This document shows positions 8,873 to 16,679 of a DNA stretch of 21,037 nucleotides, one piece after another. The position numbers were made by a program, and so were the translations under genes. Every line of letters begins with the position of its first letter. The stretch's first letter is position 1. The notes under the pieces were generated by a model. That model was not told where the DNA came from and ran no database searches. It saw only the letters and a program-made list of their open reading frames with translations. Origin of the DNA: Burkholderiales bacterium (GTDB lineage Bacteria; Pseudomonadota; Gammaproteobacteria; Burkholderiales; Burkholderiaceae_C); NCBI GenBank assembly GCA_028869035.1, contig JAGWTL010000013.1:1-21037 (forward strand), written 5' to 3'.

Positions 8873-9841
8873 ATGAGTTCCGCCGAACTGCAACTGCTGG
8901 TGCGCCAGATCCGCCGCGAGGCGGTGGGCATCCATTCCTACGAGCTGGTGCATCCGCAGGGCCAGGCCCTGCCGGCCTTCACCGCCGGCGCGCACATCGA
9001 CGTCCACCTGGGCGCCGGGCTGGTGCGCCAGTACTCCCTGAGCAACGCGCCCTCGGAGCGGCACCGCTACGTGATCGCCGTGCTGCGCGAGGAGCAGGGC
9101 CGCGGCGGCTCGCGCGCCCTGCACGACGAGGTGGCCGTCGGCCAGCTCGTGGGCGTGAGCGCGCCGCGCAACCATTTCGAGCTGCGCCCCGGCCTGCGCC
9201 GCGCCATCCTGCTGGCCGGCGGCATCGGCATCACGCCGCTCAAGGCCATGGCGCACGCGCTGGCCGAGCAGGGCGTCGCGCACACGCTGCACTACTGCGT
9301 ACGCGACGCCGACCGCGTCGCCTTCGCCGACGAGCTGCACGCGCTGCGGAGCGAGGGGCGCGCGCAGCTGCACCTGGACGGCGGCAAGCCGGCCGACGGC
9401 CTGGACATCCCAGCCCTGCTGCGCGAGCCCGAAGCGGGCACGCACGTCTACTACTGCGGCCCGGCCGGCTTCATGGCGGCCTGCCGCCAGGCTACGGCGC
9501 ACTGGCCCGAGGGCAGCGTGCACTGCGAGCATTTCAAGGCCCCCGAGCCCGACGCGGCGGCCGGCGCGGTGCCGGCGGGGAGCTTTCGCGCGCAGATCGC
9601 CAGCAGCGGCCTGATTCTGCTCGTGCCGGCGCACCAGAGCCTGGCCGACGCGCTGATCGAGGCCGGCGCGGCGCTCGACACCTCCTGCGTCTCGGGCCTG
9701 TGCGGCACCTGCAAGGTGGGCTATCGGTCGGGCGAGGTGGAGCACCAGGACCACATCCTGAGCGAGACCGAGCAGCGCAGTTGCCTGACGCCCTGCGTCT
9801 CGCGCGGCAAGGCGGGCGATCTGCTGGTGCTCGATCTCTGA
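8873..9841 (+). CDS. Phthalate dioxygenase reductase-type FMN/[2Fe-2S] oxidoreductase
   Basis: 322 residues, the standard length for the family, starting 16 bp after the Rieske gene. Domain order is flavin-binding (RQYSLSNAP, residues 52-60), NAD(P)H-binding (LAGGIGITPLKA near 114-125 and YYCGPAGFM near 193-201), then a C-terminal plant-type ferredoxin. The ferredoxin ligands are Cys272, Cys277, Cys280 (CVSGLCGTC) and Cys308, the same pattern and nearly the same numbering as I recall for the Burkholderia enzyme. It passes electrons from NADH through FMN to the Rieske centre of the partner oxygenase, which makes a complete two-component system. The only ribosome-binding site is weak, which suggests translation coupled to the upstream gene. 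Confidence 0.95.
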   Translation: MSSAELQLLVRQIRREAVGIHSYELVHPQGQALPAFTAGAHIDVHLGAGLVRQYSLSNAPSERHRYVIAVLREEQGRGGSRALHDEVAVGQLVGVSAPRNHFELRPGLRRAILLAGGIGITPLKAMAHALAEQGVAHTLHYCVRDADRVAFADELHALRSEGRAQLHLDGGKPADGLDIPALLREPEAGTHVYYCGPAGFMAACRQATAHWPEGSVHCEHFKAPEPDAAAGAVPAGSFRAQIASSGLILLVPAHQSLADALIEAGAALDTSCVSGLCGTCKVGYRSGEVEHQDHILSETEQRSCLTPCVSRGKAGDLLVLDL

Positions 9842-9858
9842 GCGCGCCGGGCGGCCGG

Positions 9859-9879
9859 GCCCCGTATCATCGGGGCTTT
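9859..9879 (+). terminator. Possible terminator of the oxygenase operon, overlapping a -10-like TATCAT
   Basis: A 6 bp GC stem GCCCCG / CGGGGC encloses the loop TATCAT and is followed by TTTG. It starts 18 bp after the reductase stop. The loop itself resembles a -10 for the helicase gene that starts at 9905, but no -35 is visible, so the same bases could have either role. Confidence 0.4.
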
Positions 9880-9904
9880 GCCTGTCGCCCGCTTCGTCCG
9901 CTCC

Positions 9905-12028
9905 ATGTCTTCCTCTCCGAACCACGGCCTGAACCTCGCGCAGCAGGACGCCGTCAACTACTTGCACGGCCCCTGCCTGGTGCTGGCCGGCGCCGGCTCC
10001 GGCAAGACGCGGGTCATCACGCACAAGATCGGCCGCCTGATCCAGGCCGGGCTGGAGCCCAAGCGCATCGCGGCCATCACCTTCACCAACAAGGCCGCGG
10101 CCGAGATGCGCGAGCGCGCCAAGAGCCTGATCGGCAAGGCCGCGAAAGAGGTGCGCATCTGCACCTTCCACGCCCTGGGGGTGCACCTGCTGCGTGAAGA
10201 CGGCGAGGCCGTGGGCCTGAAACCGAAGTTCTCCATCATGGACAGCGACGACGTCACCGGCATCCTCAAGGACGCCGGCGGCAGCACCGACGCGGCCACC
10301 GCGCGCCAGTGGCAGTGGACCATCAGCCTGTGGAAAAACATGGGGCTCGACGCGGCGCAGGCCGAAGCCCAGGCCCGGGACGACAACGAGCGCATCACCG
10401 CGCGCATCATGGCGCGCTACGAAGAGCGCCTGACGGCCTACCAGAGCGTGGACTTCGACGACCTGATCGGCCTGCCGCTCAAGCTGCTGCGCGACCACGC
10501 CGAGGTGCGGACCAAGTGGCAGAAGATCATGGGCCACATCCTGGTGGACGAATACCAGGACACCAACGCCACGCAGTACGAGCTGCTCAAGCTGCTGGTG
10601 CCGCCGGACCCGAGGGACGCGCGTTTCACCGCCGTGGGTGACGACGACCAGTCCATCTACGGCTGGCGCGGCGCCACGCTGGACAACCTCAAGAAGCTGC
10701 CGGTGGACTTTCCCACCCTCAAGGTCATCAAGCTGGAGCAGAACTACCGCTCCACCGGCGCCATCCTGCAGGCCGCCAACAATGTGATCGGCCCCAACCC
10801 CAAGCTCTTTCCCAAACGCCTGTGGAGCGATCTGGGCGAAGGCGAGCCGGTGCGCGTGGTGGACGCCGACAACGAGGAGCACGAGGCCGAGCGCATGGTG
10901 GCGCGCATCCAGAGCCTGCGCGCGGAGTCGCAGCACAAGGAGCTCAAGGACTTCGCCGTGCTCTACCGCGCCAACCACCAGGCCAAGGTCTTCGAGCAGG
11001 CCCTGCGCAAGGCCCAGATCCCCTACAAGGTTTCGGGCGGCACCAGCTTCTTCGACCGTGCCGAGATCCGCGATCTCTGTTCCTGGTTCCGGCTCTGGGT
11101 CAACAACGACGACGACCCGGCCTTCCTGCGCGCCGTGACCACGCCCAAACGCGGCATCGGCCACCAGACCCTGCAACAGCTGGGCACCTTTGCCGGCCAG
11201 TACAAGCTGAGCCTGTTCGAGGCGTTGTTCTCCAGCTCCCTGCCCTCGGTGCTCAATGCGCGCGCGGTCGGCAGCCTGCACGAGTTCGGGCGTTACGTGA
11301 ACGACCTCGAATACCGCGCCCGCCACACCACCGGCGCCGAAGACGCACGCGCCTTCATGGCCGAATGGCTCAAGGACATAGGCTACGAAAAGCACCTCTA
11401 CGACAGCGAGGACAACGAGCGGCTGGCCGCCTCGCGCTGGATCAACGTCATGGAGTTCTGCGACTGGATGGCCAAACGCTGCGGCGGTGAGATCGATGAC
11501 TCGGCCGGTGTGACCCTGGCCAGCGAAAAGAAGTCGCTGCTTGAGGTGGCGCAGACCGTCTCCCTGCTCTCGACCATCAGCGAACGCGAGAAGGACCAGA
11601 ACGTGGTGACCCTCTCCACCCTGCACGCCGCCAAGGGCCTGGAGTGGCCGCACGTGATGATGGTGGGCGTGAGCGAGGGCATGCTGCCCTTCAAGCTCGA
11701 CGAGGGGGGCGACTCGTTGGGTGGCTCCACGCGCGAGCACGAGGCCGTGAACGAAAACGTCGCCCAGCGACTGCAGGAGGAGCGTCGTCTCATGTACGTG
11801 GGCATCACACGTGCCCAGCGCTCGCTGGCCGTGAGCTGGCCCAAGCGGCGCAAGAAGGGCCGCGAGATGGTCAGCGTGCAGCCCAGCCGCTTCATCGCCG
11901 AGATGGCCTTGAACCAGGCAACCACCAAAGAAGACCCGCGCGAGAAACTGCGCGCCCTGCGCGCCGAGTTCGCCAAGAAGGCACAGGACACGGCGGCCGC
12001 GCAGGCCCTGGCGGGAGGCGCCGCATGA
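9905..12028 (+). CDS. rep: UvrD/Rep-type superfamily 1A DNA helicase
   Basis: A 3'-5' ATP-driven DNA helicase that restarts forks and displaces proteins. The open frame begins at a TTG (9878), but ATG 9905 (MSSSPNHGLNLAQQDAV) puts the usual LNLAQQ-type opening right at the start and gives 707 residues. Helicase motifs are in order: Q-motif LNLAQQDAV, Walker A LAGAGSGKTR, Ia ITFTNKAAAEM, Walker B LVDEYQDT, III GDDDQSIYGWRG, IV QNYRSTG, V TLSTLHAAKGLEW and VI EERRLMYVGITRA. NYLHGPCLVLAGAGSGKT is closer to Rep than to UvrD. It overlaps pldA by ATGA, so the two are co-transcribed although their functions are unrelated. Confidence 0.92.
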   Translation: MSSSPNHGLNLAQQDAVNYLHGPCLVLAGAGSGKTRVITHKIGRLIQAGLEPKRIAAITFTNKAAAEMRERAKSLIGKAAKEVRICTFHALGVHLLREDGEAVGLKPKFSIMDSDDVTGILKDAGGSTDAATARQWQWTISLWKNMGLDAAQAEAQARDDNERITARIMARYEERLTAYQSVDFDDLIGLPLKLLRDHAEVRTKWQKIMGHILVDEYQDTNATQYELLKLLVPPDPRDARFTAVGDDDQSIYGWRGATLDNLKKLPVDFPTLKVIKLEQNYRSTGAILQAANNVIGPNPKLFPKRLWSDLGEGEPVRVVDADNEEHEAERMVARIQSLRAESQHKELKDFAVLYRANHQAKVFEQALRKAQIPYKVSGGTSFFDRAEIRDLCSWFRLWVNNDDDPAFLRAVTTPKRGIGHQTLQQLGTFAGQYKLSLFEALFSSSLPSVLNARAVGSLHEFGRYVNDLEYRARHTTGAEDARAFMAEWLKDIGYEKHLYDSEDNERLAASRWINVMEFCDWMAKRCGGEIDDSAGVTLASEKKSLLEVAQTVSLLSTISEREKDQNVVTLSTLHAAKGLEWPHVMMVGVSEGMLPFKLDEGGDSLGGSTREHEAVNENVAQRLQEERRLMYVGITRAQRSLAVSWPKRRKKGREMVSVQPSRFIAEMALNQATTKEDPREKLRALRAEFAKKAQDTAAAQALAGGAA

Positions 12029-13134
12029 AACCACAGCGCATCCTCGGACTGCTGGTCGGTCTGGCCGGCGGCGGCGTCTGGGCCCAGGCCCCGGCCGTGA
12101 ACGCGGATGCCACGGCCACCAGCGGCTGGCAGCTCTGCGCGCAGCAGACGCAGGACGCCAGCGCGCGCCTGGCCTGCTACGACCGCTGGGTGCAAGAGGG
12201 CGTCACGGCCAGCCCGACCCCCGCCCAGGTCGCCGGGACACCGTCGGCACCGCTCGAACCAGGGCCCGATTGCCACAGCCCCCGGTATTCGGCGCTCTCG
12301 CGCTACTGGGAACTCGAGGACGGTACGGACTGCGGGCGCTTCAACATCCGCGGCTACCGGCCCATCAGCCTGTCCTACATCCGCTCGGACACGGTCAACC
12401 GGGCTCCGAGTTCACCCACAGCCGGTCACAGCGCCACCAGCGAGACGCCTTATCTGACCGACGAGGGCCGTCTGCAGCTCTCGGTGCGCACCAAGATCGG
12501 CCAGGGCCTGCTGCCGGTGAGCGATTTCGGCGGGCGCGATTCGCTCTGGTTCGCTTACACCCAGCAGTCCTACTGGCAGCTCTTCACGTCGAGCATCTCG
12601 CGGCCCTTCCGCAGCACCGACCATGAGCCCGAAGTCATGTACATCGTGCCCACGCCGGTCGATCTGCCGGGCGGCTGGCGCCTGCGTTACAGCGGGCTGA
12701 GCTTTAACCACCAGTCCAACGGCCAGAGCCTGCCGCTGTCGCGCAGCTGGAACCGCGCCATCCTGATGGCCGGCATGGAAAAGGGGGAGCGTTACACCCT
12801 GACCACCCGCCTGTGGAACCGCATTCCCGACGGCGACGAGACCGACGACAACCCGGACATCGACCATCTGATCGGCCGCGGCGAAGTCACCGGCAGCTGG
12901 CAGGTCAACAAGGACAACACCCTGATACTGACGCTGCGCCACTCCATGACCAGCCCCGCCAACGGTTCCTACCGGCTGGAGTGGTTGCAGGCCCTGGGCG
13001 CCGCCAACCGCAACGGCGCCGCCAGCGGCCTGCGCCTGCACCTGCAGCTCTTCAGCGGTTACGGCGATTCGCTGGTGGATTACAACCGCGGCCGCACCGT
13101 GCTCAGTATCGGCCTGAGCCTGGTGGACTGGTAA
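12025..13134 (+). CDS. pldA: Outer-membrane phospholipase A1 (PldA/OMPLA)
   Basis: 369 residues from ATG 12025, chosen because GGGAGG (12013-12018) precedes it and a signal peptide follows (MKPQRILGLLVGLAGGGVWA, cleavage near residue 20). OMPLA hydrolyses phospholipids that reach the outer leaflet of the outer membrane. The catalytic residues are visible: His229 and Ser231 in SFNHQSNGQS and Asn243 in SRSWNR, with the later conserved DDNPDI block at about 275-280. Alternating beta-barrel strands end in a C-terminal Trp. A small pre-barrel region with CAQQ...RLACYDRW (38-55) contains paired cysteines and precedes a Pro/Thr-rich linker. The start overlaps the helicase stop. Confidence 0.94.
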   Translation: MKPQRILGLLVGLAGGGVWAQAPAVNADATATSGWQLCAQQTQDASARLACYDRWVQEGVTASPTPAQVAGTPSAPLEPGPDCHSPRYSALSRYWELEDGTDCGRFNIRGYRPISLSYIRSDTVNRAPSSPTAGHSATSETPYLTDEGRLQLSVRTKIGQGLLPVSDFGGRDSLWFAYTQQSYWQLFTSSISRPFRSTDHEPEVMYIVPTPVDLPGGWRLRYSGLSFNHQSNGQSLPLSRSWNRAILMAGMEKGERYTLTTRLWNRIPDGDETDDNPDIDHLIGRGEVTGSWQVNKDNTLILTLRHSMTSPANGSYRLEWLQALGAANRNGAASGLRLHLQLFSGYGDSLVDYNRGRTVLSIGLSLVDW

Positions 13135-13142
13135 ACCAGAGC

Positions 13143-13161
13143 AATAAGAATGGTTCTTATT
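13143..13161. promoter_or_regulatory. Fur box upstream of feoAB
   Basis: AATAAGAATGGTTCTTATT has perfect 8 bp arms around a 3-nt centre and resembles the 19 bp Fur consensus. It starts 9 bp after the pldA stop, just upstream of a perfect -10 (13169-13174). Iron-loaded Fur bound here would block transcription of the ferrous iron uptake genes. Confidence 0.85.
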
Positions 13162-13168
13162 TAGAATC

Positions 13169-13174
13169 TATAAT
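13169..13174 (+). promoter_or_regulatory. -10 element of the feoAB promoter
   Basis: A perfect TATAAT. The matching -35 position falls inside the Fur box and is a poor match, so the promoter may be weak or need help. It implies a leader of about 120 nt before feoA. Confidence 0.65.
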
Positions 13175-13238
13175 CTCGCTCGTCTTCCTTACATGCTGGC
13201 CACCCGTGCTCACCACGCGGCTCAGCGACGACGCGAAC

Positions 13239-13304
13239 ATGCTCCGCCACCACTTCCGGTTCCCCATCCTCCCGCTGGCGACGACCAGCTCGCACGCGCG
13301 ATGA
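13239..13304 (+). CDS. Possible 21-codon leader ORF coupled to feoA
   Basis: A short frame reads MLRHHFRFPILPLATTSSHA plus Arg, and its TGA overlaps the feoA ATG as ATGA. feoA has no ribosome-binding site of its own, so termination of this frame could deliver ribosomes to it. The leader frame also lacks a clear ribosome-binding site and resembles no known peptide, so it may be fortuitous. Confidence 0.3.
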   Translation: MLRHHFRFPILPLATTSSHAR

Positions 13305-13558
13305 CACAGCTGCATGAACTCAAGTTGCACGAAGCGGCGCTTGTCCGCGATGTTGTGGCGCCCGAGGGCCTCCCGGAGTGGCAGGCGCGCCTCGAGGAAA
13401 TCGGCTTCCTGCCCGGCGAACCGGTGCGTCTGGTCGCGCGCGGCGCCCCCGGTGGTGACCCGCTGGTGGTGCGGATCGCCGACTCGACTTTCGCGCTGCG
13501 CCGGGCCGAGGCAGCCTGCATCGAAGTGCAGCCCCTGCACGAGGAACGTGCGCGATGA
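13301..13558 (+). CDS. feoA: FeoA, ferrous iron transport accessory protein
   Basis: 85 residues from ATG 13301 (MTQLHELKLHEAALVRDVV). This is the normal FeoA size and an SH3-like core, with the family pattern RLEEIGFLPGEPVRLVARGAPGGDPLVVRI and a final block FALRRAEAACIEV. An upstream in-frame ATG (13193) would add 36 low-complexity residues rich in Ala, His and Pro that do not look like FeoA. FeoA is a small cytoplasmic protein thought to bind FeoB and help Fe(II) uptake. It overlaps feoB by ATGA and lies under the Fur box and TATAAT upstream. It lacks a clear ribosome-binding site. Confidence 0.9.
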   Translation: MTQLHELKLHEAALVRDVVAPEGLPEWQARLEEIGFLPGEPVRLVARGAPGGDPLVVRIADSTFALRRAEAACIEVQPLHEERAR

Positions 13559-15438
13559 AAGAAGCCGTCGTCCACCTCCACCCCGCCGGCCCGCTGGTGG
13601 CCCTGGTGGGCAACCCCAACTGCGGCAAGACCGCCCTGTTCAACCGCCTGACCGGCAGCCACCAGAAGGTCGCAAACTACGCCGGTGTCACCGTCGAGCG
13701 CAAGGAAGGGCGGTTTCGAACTGCTGCCGGCAAGCTGCTGCGCCTGCTCGACCTGCCCGGCACCTACAGCCTGTACCCGCGCTCGCCCGACGAACAGGTG
13801 ACGGTAGACGTGCTGCGCGGCCAGGCCGTGGGTGAGAAGCAGCCCGACCTCGTCGTCTGCGTGGTCGACGCCACCAATCTGCGCCGCAACCTGCGCCTGG
13901 TGCTGGGCGTCAAACGCATGGGCCTGCCCTGCGTCGTGGCGCTGAACATGGCCGATCTGGCCGAACGGCAGGGCCTGCGGATCGACAGCGCGGCCCTGTC
14001 GCGTGAACTGGGTGTGCCGGTGGTGCGCACCGTGGCCATCGACAGCGGCGGCGCCGGGCTGCTGCAAACCGCGCTCGACGACGACGCGCTGTGGCGCGCA
14101 GGCCCGGAGTCCATCACCGCCACGCCGGAAGCCGACCCGCGCGGCGACCAGGAGGCCGTGCGCGCCATGCTCGAACGCCTGGGCCTGGCGGCTGCCGTGC
14201 CGCATGCCCGCAGCGACCGCATCGACCGCGTCGTGCTGCACCCGCTGCTCGGGCCCCTGTTGCTTGCCGTGTTGATGTTTCTCGTCTTCCAGGCCGTGTT
14301 CGCCTGGGCCGAGGCACCCATGGGCTGGATCGAAGCCGCCACCGCCTGGCTGGGCGAGCAGGTGGGGAATCTGCTGCCCGAAGGCTGGGTGCGCAGCCTG
14401 CTGGTCAACGGTATCGTGGCCGGCCTGGGTGGTGTGATCGTCTTCCTGCCGCAGATCATCATCCTCTTCGCCTTCATCCTGGTGCTGGAGGAAAGCGGCT
14501 ACCTGCCGCGCGCGGCCTTCCTGCTGGACCGCCTGATGGGCGCGCTGGGCCTGTCGGGGCGCAGCTTCATCCCGCTGCTGTCCAGCTTTGCCTGTGCCAT
14601 CCCCGGCATCATGGCGGCACGCACCATTGCCAATCCGCGCGACCGGCTGGTGACCATCCTGATCGCGCCGTTGATGACATGCTCGGCGCGACTGCCCGTG
14701 TACGCCCTGCTGATCGGAGCCTTCGTGCCGCAACGCGAAGTCTGGGGCGGCTTCGAACTGCAGGGGCTGGTGCTGTTCGGCCTGTACATGGCGGGCATCG
14801 TCGGCGCCATGGTCGTGGCCTGGGTGCTCAAGCAGTTCACCGCCCGCGGCCAGGTCCGCACGCTGATGATGGAGCTGCCGTCCTACCACTGGCCCCGGCT
14901 GCGCAATGTGCTCATCGGGCTGTGGCAGCGCGTGCGGATCTTCCTGCGGCGCGTGGGCGGCGTGATCCTGACGCTGACCGTGCTGCTGTGGTTCCTGTCC
15001 AGCTATCCGGCCCCGCCGGATGGGGCCACCGGTCCCGCCATCGAGCACAGCCTGGCCGGCATGCTCGGCCATGCGCTGGCCGTGGTGTTCGAACCAATCG
15101 GTTTCAACTGGCAGATCAGCATCGCGCTGGTGCCCGGACTGGCCGCGCGCGAGGTGGCTGTCAGCGCGCTGGGCACCGTCTACGCCCTCTCGGCCACCGG
15201 CGACGAGACCGCCAAGGCACTGGCACCGCTCATCGCACAGCACTGGAGCCTGGCCACCGCGCTCTCACTGCTGATGTGGTACGTGTTCGCACCCATGTGC
15301 CTGTCCACACTGGCCACGATCCGCCGCGAAACCGGCGGCTGGCGCATGCCGGCCATCACCGCAGCCTACCTGTTCACCCTGGCCTACGCGGCCTCGTTCG
15401 TGACCTTCCGCGTAGCCCTGGGACTGGGCGGCGGCTGA
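13555..15438 (+). CDS. feoB: FeoB, ferrous iron transporter
   Basis: 627 residues with GAGGA (13541-13545) nine bases before the ATG. The N-terminal G-domain has G1 GNPNCGKT (19-26), G2 Thr in AGVTVERK, G3 DLPG (66-69) and G4 NMAD (131-134). The membrane part has the two gate motifs with conserved Cys, SSFACAIPGIMAARTI and APLMTCSARLPVYAL, and ends in several helices. It is shorter than the 773-residue E. coli protein, a form usual in betaproteobacteria, and has no FeoC-like domain. It imports Fe(II) across the inner membrane. The stop is only 1 bp from the stop of the convergent decarboxylase-family gene, leaving no room for a separate terminator. Confidence 0.97.
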   Translation: MKEAVVHLHPAGPLVALVGNPNCGKTALFNRLTGSHQKVANYAGVTVERKEGRFRTAAGKLLRLLDLPGTYSLYPRSPDEQVTVDVLRGQAVGEKQPDLVVCVVDATNLRRNLRLVLGVKRMGLPCVVALNMADLAERQGLRIDSAALSRELGVPVVRTVAIDSGGAGLLQTALDDDALWRAGPESITATPEADPRGDQEAVRAMLERLGLAAAVPHARSDRIDRVVLHPLLGPLLLAVLMFLVFQAVFAWAEAPMGWIEAATAWLGEQVGNLLPEGWVRSLLVNGIVAGLGGVIVFLPQIIILFAFILVLEESGYLPRAAFLLDRLMGALGLSGRSFIPLLSSFACAIPGIMAARTIANPRDRLVTILIAPLMTCSARLPVYALLIGAFVPQREVWGGFELQGLVLFGLYMAGIVGAMVVAWVLKQFTARGQVRTLMMELPSYHWPRLRNVLIGLWQRVRIFLRRVGGVILTLTVLLWFLSSYPAPPDGATGPAIEHSLAGMLGHALAVVFEPIGFNWQISIALVPGLAAREVAVSALGTVYALSATGDETAKALAPLIAQHWSLATALSLLMWYVFAPMCLSTLATIRRETGGWRMPAITAAYLFTLAYAASFVTFRVALGLGGG

Positions 15439-15439
15439 A

Positions 15440-15832
15440 TCAACCCTTGGCCGCTTCTTCCTTGAAGACCTGCTGCGCGATCTTGAAGGAGTCCAGCCCC
15501 GCAGGGGCGCCGCAATAGACGGCGGCCTGCAGGAAGACCTCGCGGATCTCATCCTTGCTCACACCATTGTTGAGCGCGCCCTTGAGATGCAGCTTCAGTT
15601 CATTCGGACGGTTCAGCGCCGTGAGCATGGCCAGGTTGAGCAGGCTGCGTGTCTTGCGGTCCAGGCCCTCGCGGGTCCAGACCGTACCCCAGGCGTTCTC
15701 GGTGATGAGCTGCTGGATTGAGGCCATGAACTCGTCGGCATTCGCATTCGCCAGCGCCTGGTTGACGTACTCTTCGCCGAGCACGGCCTTGCGCACGGCC
15801 AGGCCGGCTTTGAATTTAGGGTTTTCGTCCAT
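15440..15832 (-). CDS. Carboxymuconolactone decarboxylase family protein, PcaC-like
   Basis: 130 residues from ATG 15832, with GGAG five bases upstream; the open frame extends further, but that part is the MATE remnant read in a wrong frame. The sequence is close to PcaC throughout: GTVWTREGLDRKTRSLLNLA, then NELKLHLKGALNNGVSKDEI and VFLQAAVYCGAPAGLDSFK. PcaC removes CO2 from 4-carboxymuconolactone in the protocatechuate branch of the beta-ketoadipate pathway. No other pca gene is present, so a genuine pathway role is unproven. It is not a peroxidase of the AhpD type: the CxxC motif is missing. It lies 65 bp downstream of the MATE pseudogene on the same strand. Confidence 0.88.
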   Translation of the reverse strand: MDENPKFKAGLAVRKAVLGEEYVNQALANANADEFMASIQQLITENAWGTVWTREGLDRKTRSLLNLAMLTALNRPNELKLHLKGALNNGVSKDEIREVFLQAAVYCGAPAGLDSFKIAQQVFKEEAAKG

Positions 15833-15897
15833 GGGGTCTCCGTTGTTGTGGGTGGTTTGTTGCCGCCCACTGTACAGGGCCGGGACGACCCGCGCGC

Positions 15898-16535
15898 TCA
15901 ATCGCCCCAGCGTACGTAGTAGACCGTAAGCGCCGTGACCACCCCGTAGATCAGCATGGCCGCGCTGATGTGGGCGAACATGCTCCCCACCGGCGCGCCG
16001 TAACGCACCAGCAGCCCACGGCCCACCAGCAGCAGCGTGAGCGACGGTTTCTGCATGTCGCTCGCGCCGCGCAGGGACGAAGCAAAGGCATTGAGCAGCC
16101 AGATCGCTGTCGCGTCGGCAAAGGCCACGCCAGCATAGGCCAGCGCCTCGTCCAGCGCAGCCTCGCGCCCGCCGATCAGGCTTATCAAGGGCCGCCCCCA
16201 GATCAGCACCAGCGCGCTGATGAGCAGGCCCAGCAGGGCGCTGATAAACACGGCGTGCAGCACCAGTGCATCGGCCCGCGCCCGCTGCCCAGCGCCCGGC
16301 TGATCGCCGAGGCGATGCCCCCGCCCATGGAGCCGGCCGAGAGCATCTGCTGCTGCATGACCAGCGGAAACACCAGGGCCATGCCCGCCAGCGGCGCCGT
16401 GCCCAGTTGCCCCACATAGACCGTCTCGGCCACGCTGACCAGGGCCGTGGCCACCATGGCGAACATATTGGGCAGGCTCAGCCGCCAGATGGTGGGGAGG
16501 ATGGGGGCCGAGGTCAGGGAATGTGGAGCAGCCAT
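15898..16535 (-). pseudogene. MATE-family efflux transporter, frameshifted and truncated
   Basis: Two frames together make the N-terminal part of a MATE drug/cation antiporter. From ATG 16535 one frame reads MAAPHSLTSAPILPTIWRLS, continues through SVAETVYVGQLGTAPLAGMA and ends sensibly at AISRALGSGR. The rest, ADALVLHAVFISALLG through LRGASDMQKP to a YYVRWGD end, is in another frame. The switch is near 16278, where adding one base in a G/C run would restore GSGRRADALV. After the GASDMQKP block the protein ends within about 55 residues, whereas MATE proteins have about 450, so the second half is deleted or replaced. A single-base sequencing error could explain the shift but not the missing half. 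Confidence 0.85.
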
Positions 16536-16650
16536 GGAGTCTTGAGAGGGCCGCCACCGGACCGCGTGTCCCATGATGGCAGGGTTCCCGGTTTTCTGCT
16601 GCGCGCCTCGGCGACCTGGCTGCGCCAAGGCCAGCACAAAGTCAGCAGCA

Positions 16651-16674
16651 ATAAAAAAGCCCCTTGCGGGGCTT
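16651..16674 (-). terminator. Rho-independent terminator of the unknown gene at 16680
   Basis: On the minus strand a 7 bp stem AAGCCCC / GGGGCTT with loop GCAA is followed by a run of six Ts (16658-16653). It lies 6 bp beyond the stop of the 133-residue gene. Confidence 0.88.
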
Positions 16675-16679
16675 GTGGC

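Noticed and set aside
8831..12034. A 1067-codon open frame on the minus strand across the Rieske end, the reductase and the helicase
   Set aside because: It is exactly antisense to three well-supported genes, and its translation is low-complexity, rich in Gly, Ala, His, Val and Arg, as expected from the codon bias of GC-rich genes.
13193..13300. N-terminal extension of FeoA from ATG 13193
   Set aside because: The added 36 residues are Ala/His/Pro-rich and unlike FeoA, and no ribosome-binding site precedes the ATG.
15440..16417. A 325-residue fusion of MATE-like and decarboxylase sequence
   Set aside because: The N-terminal part is mostly the MATE remnant read in a wrong frame; the decarboxylase-family gene has its own ATG (15832) and ribosome-binding site.
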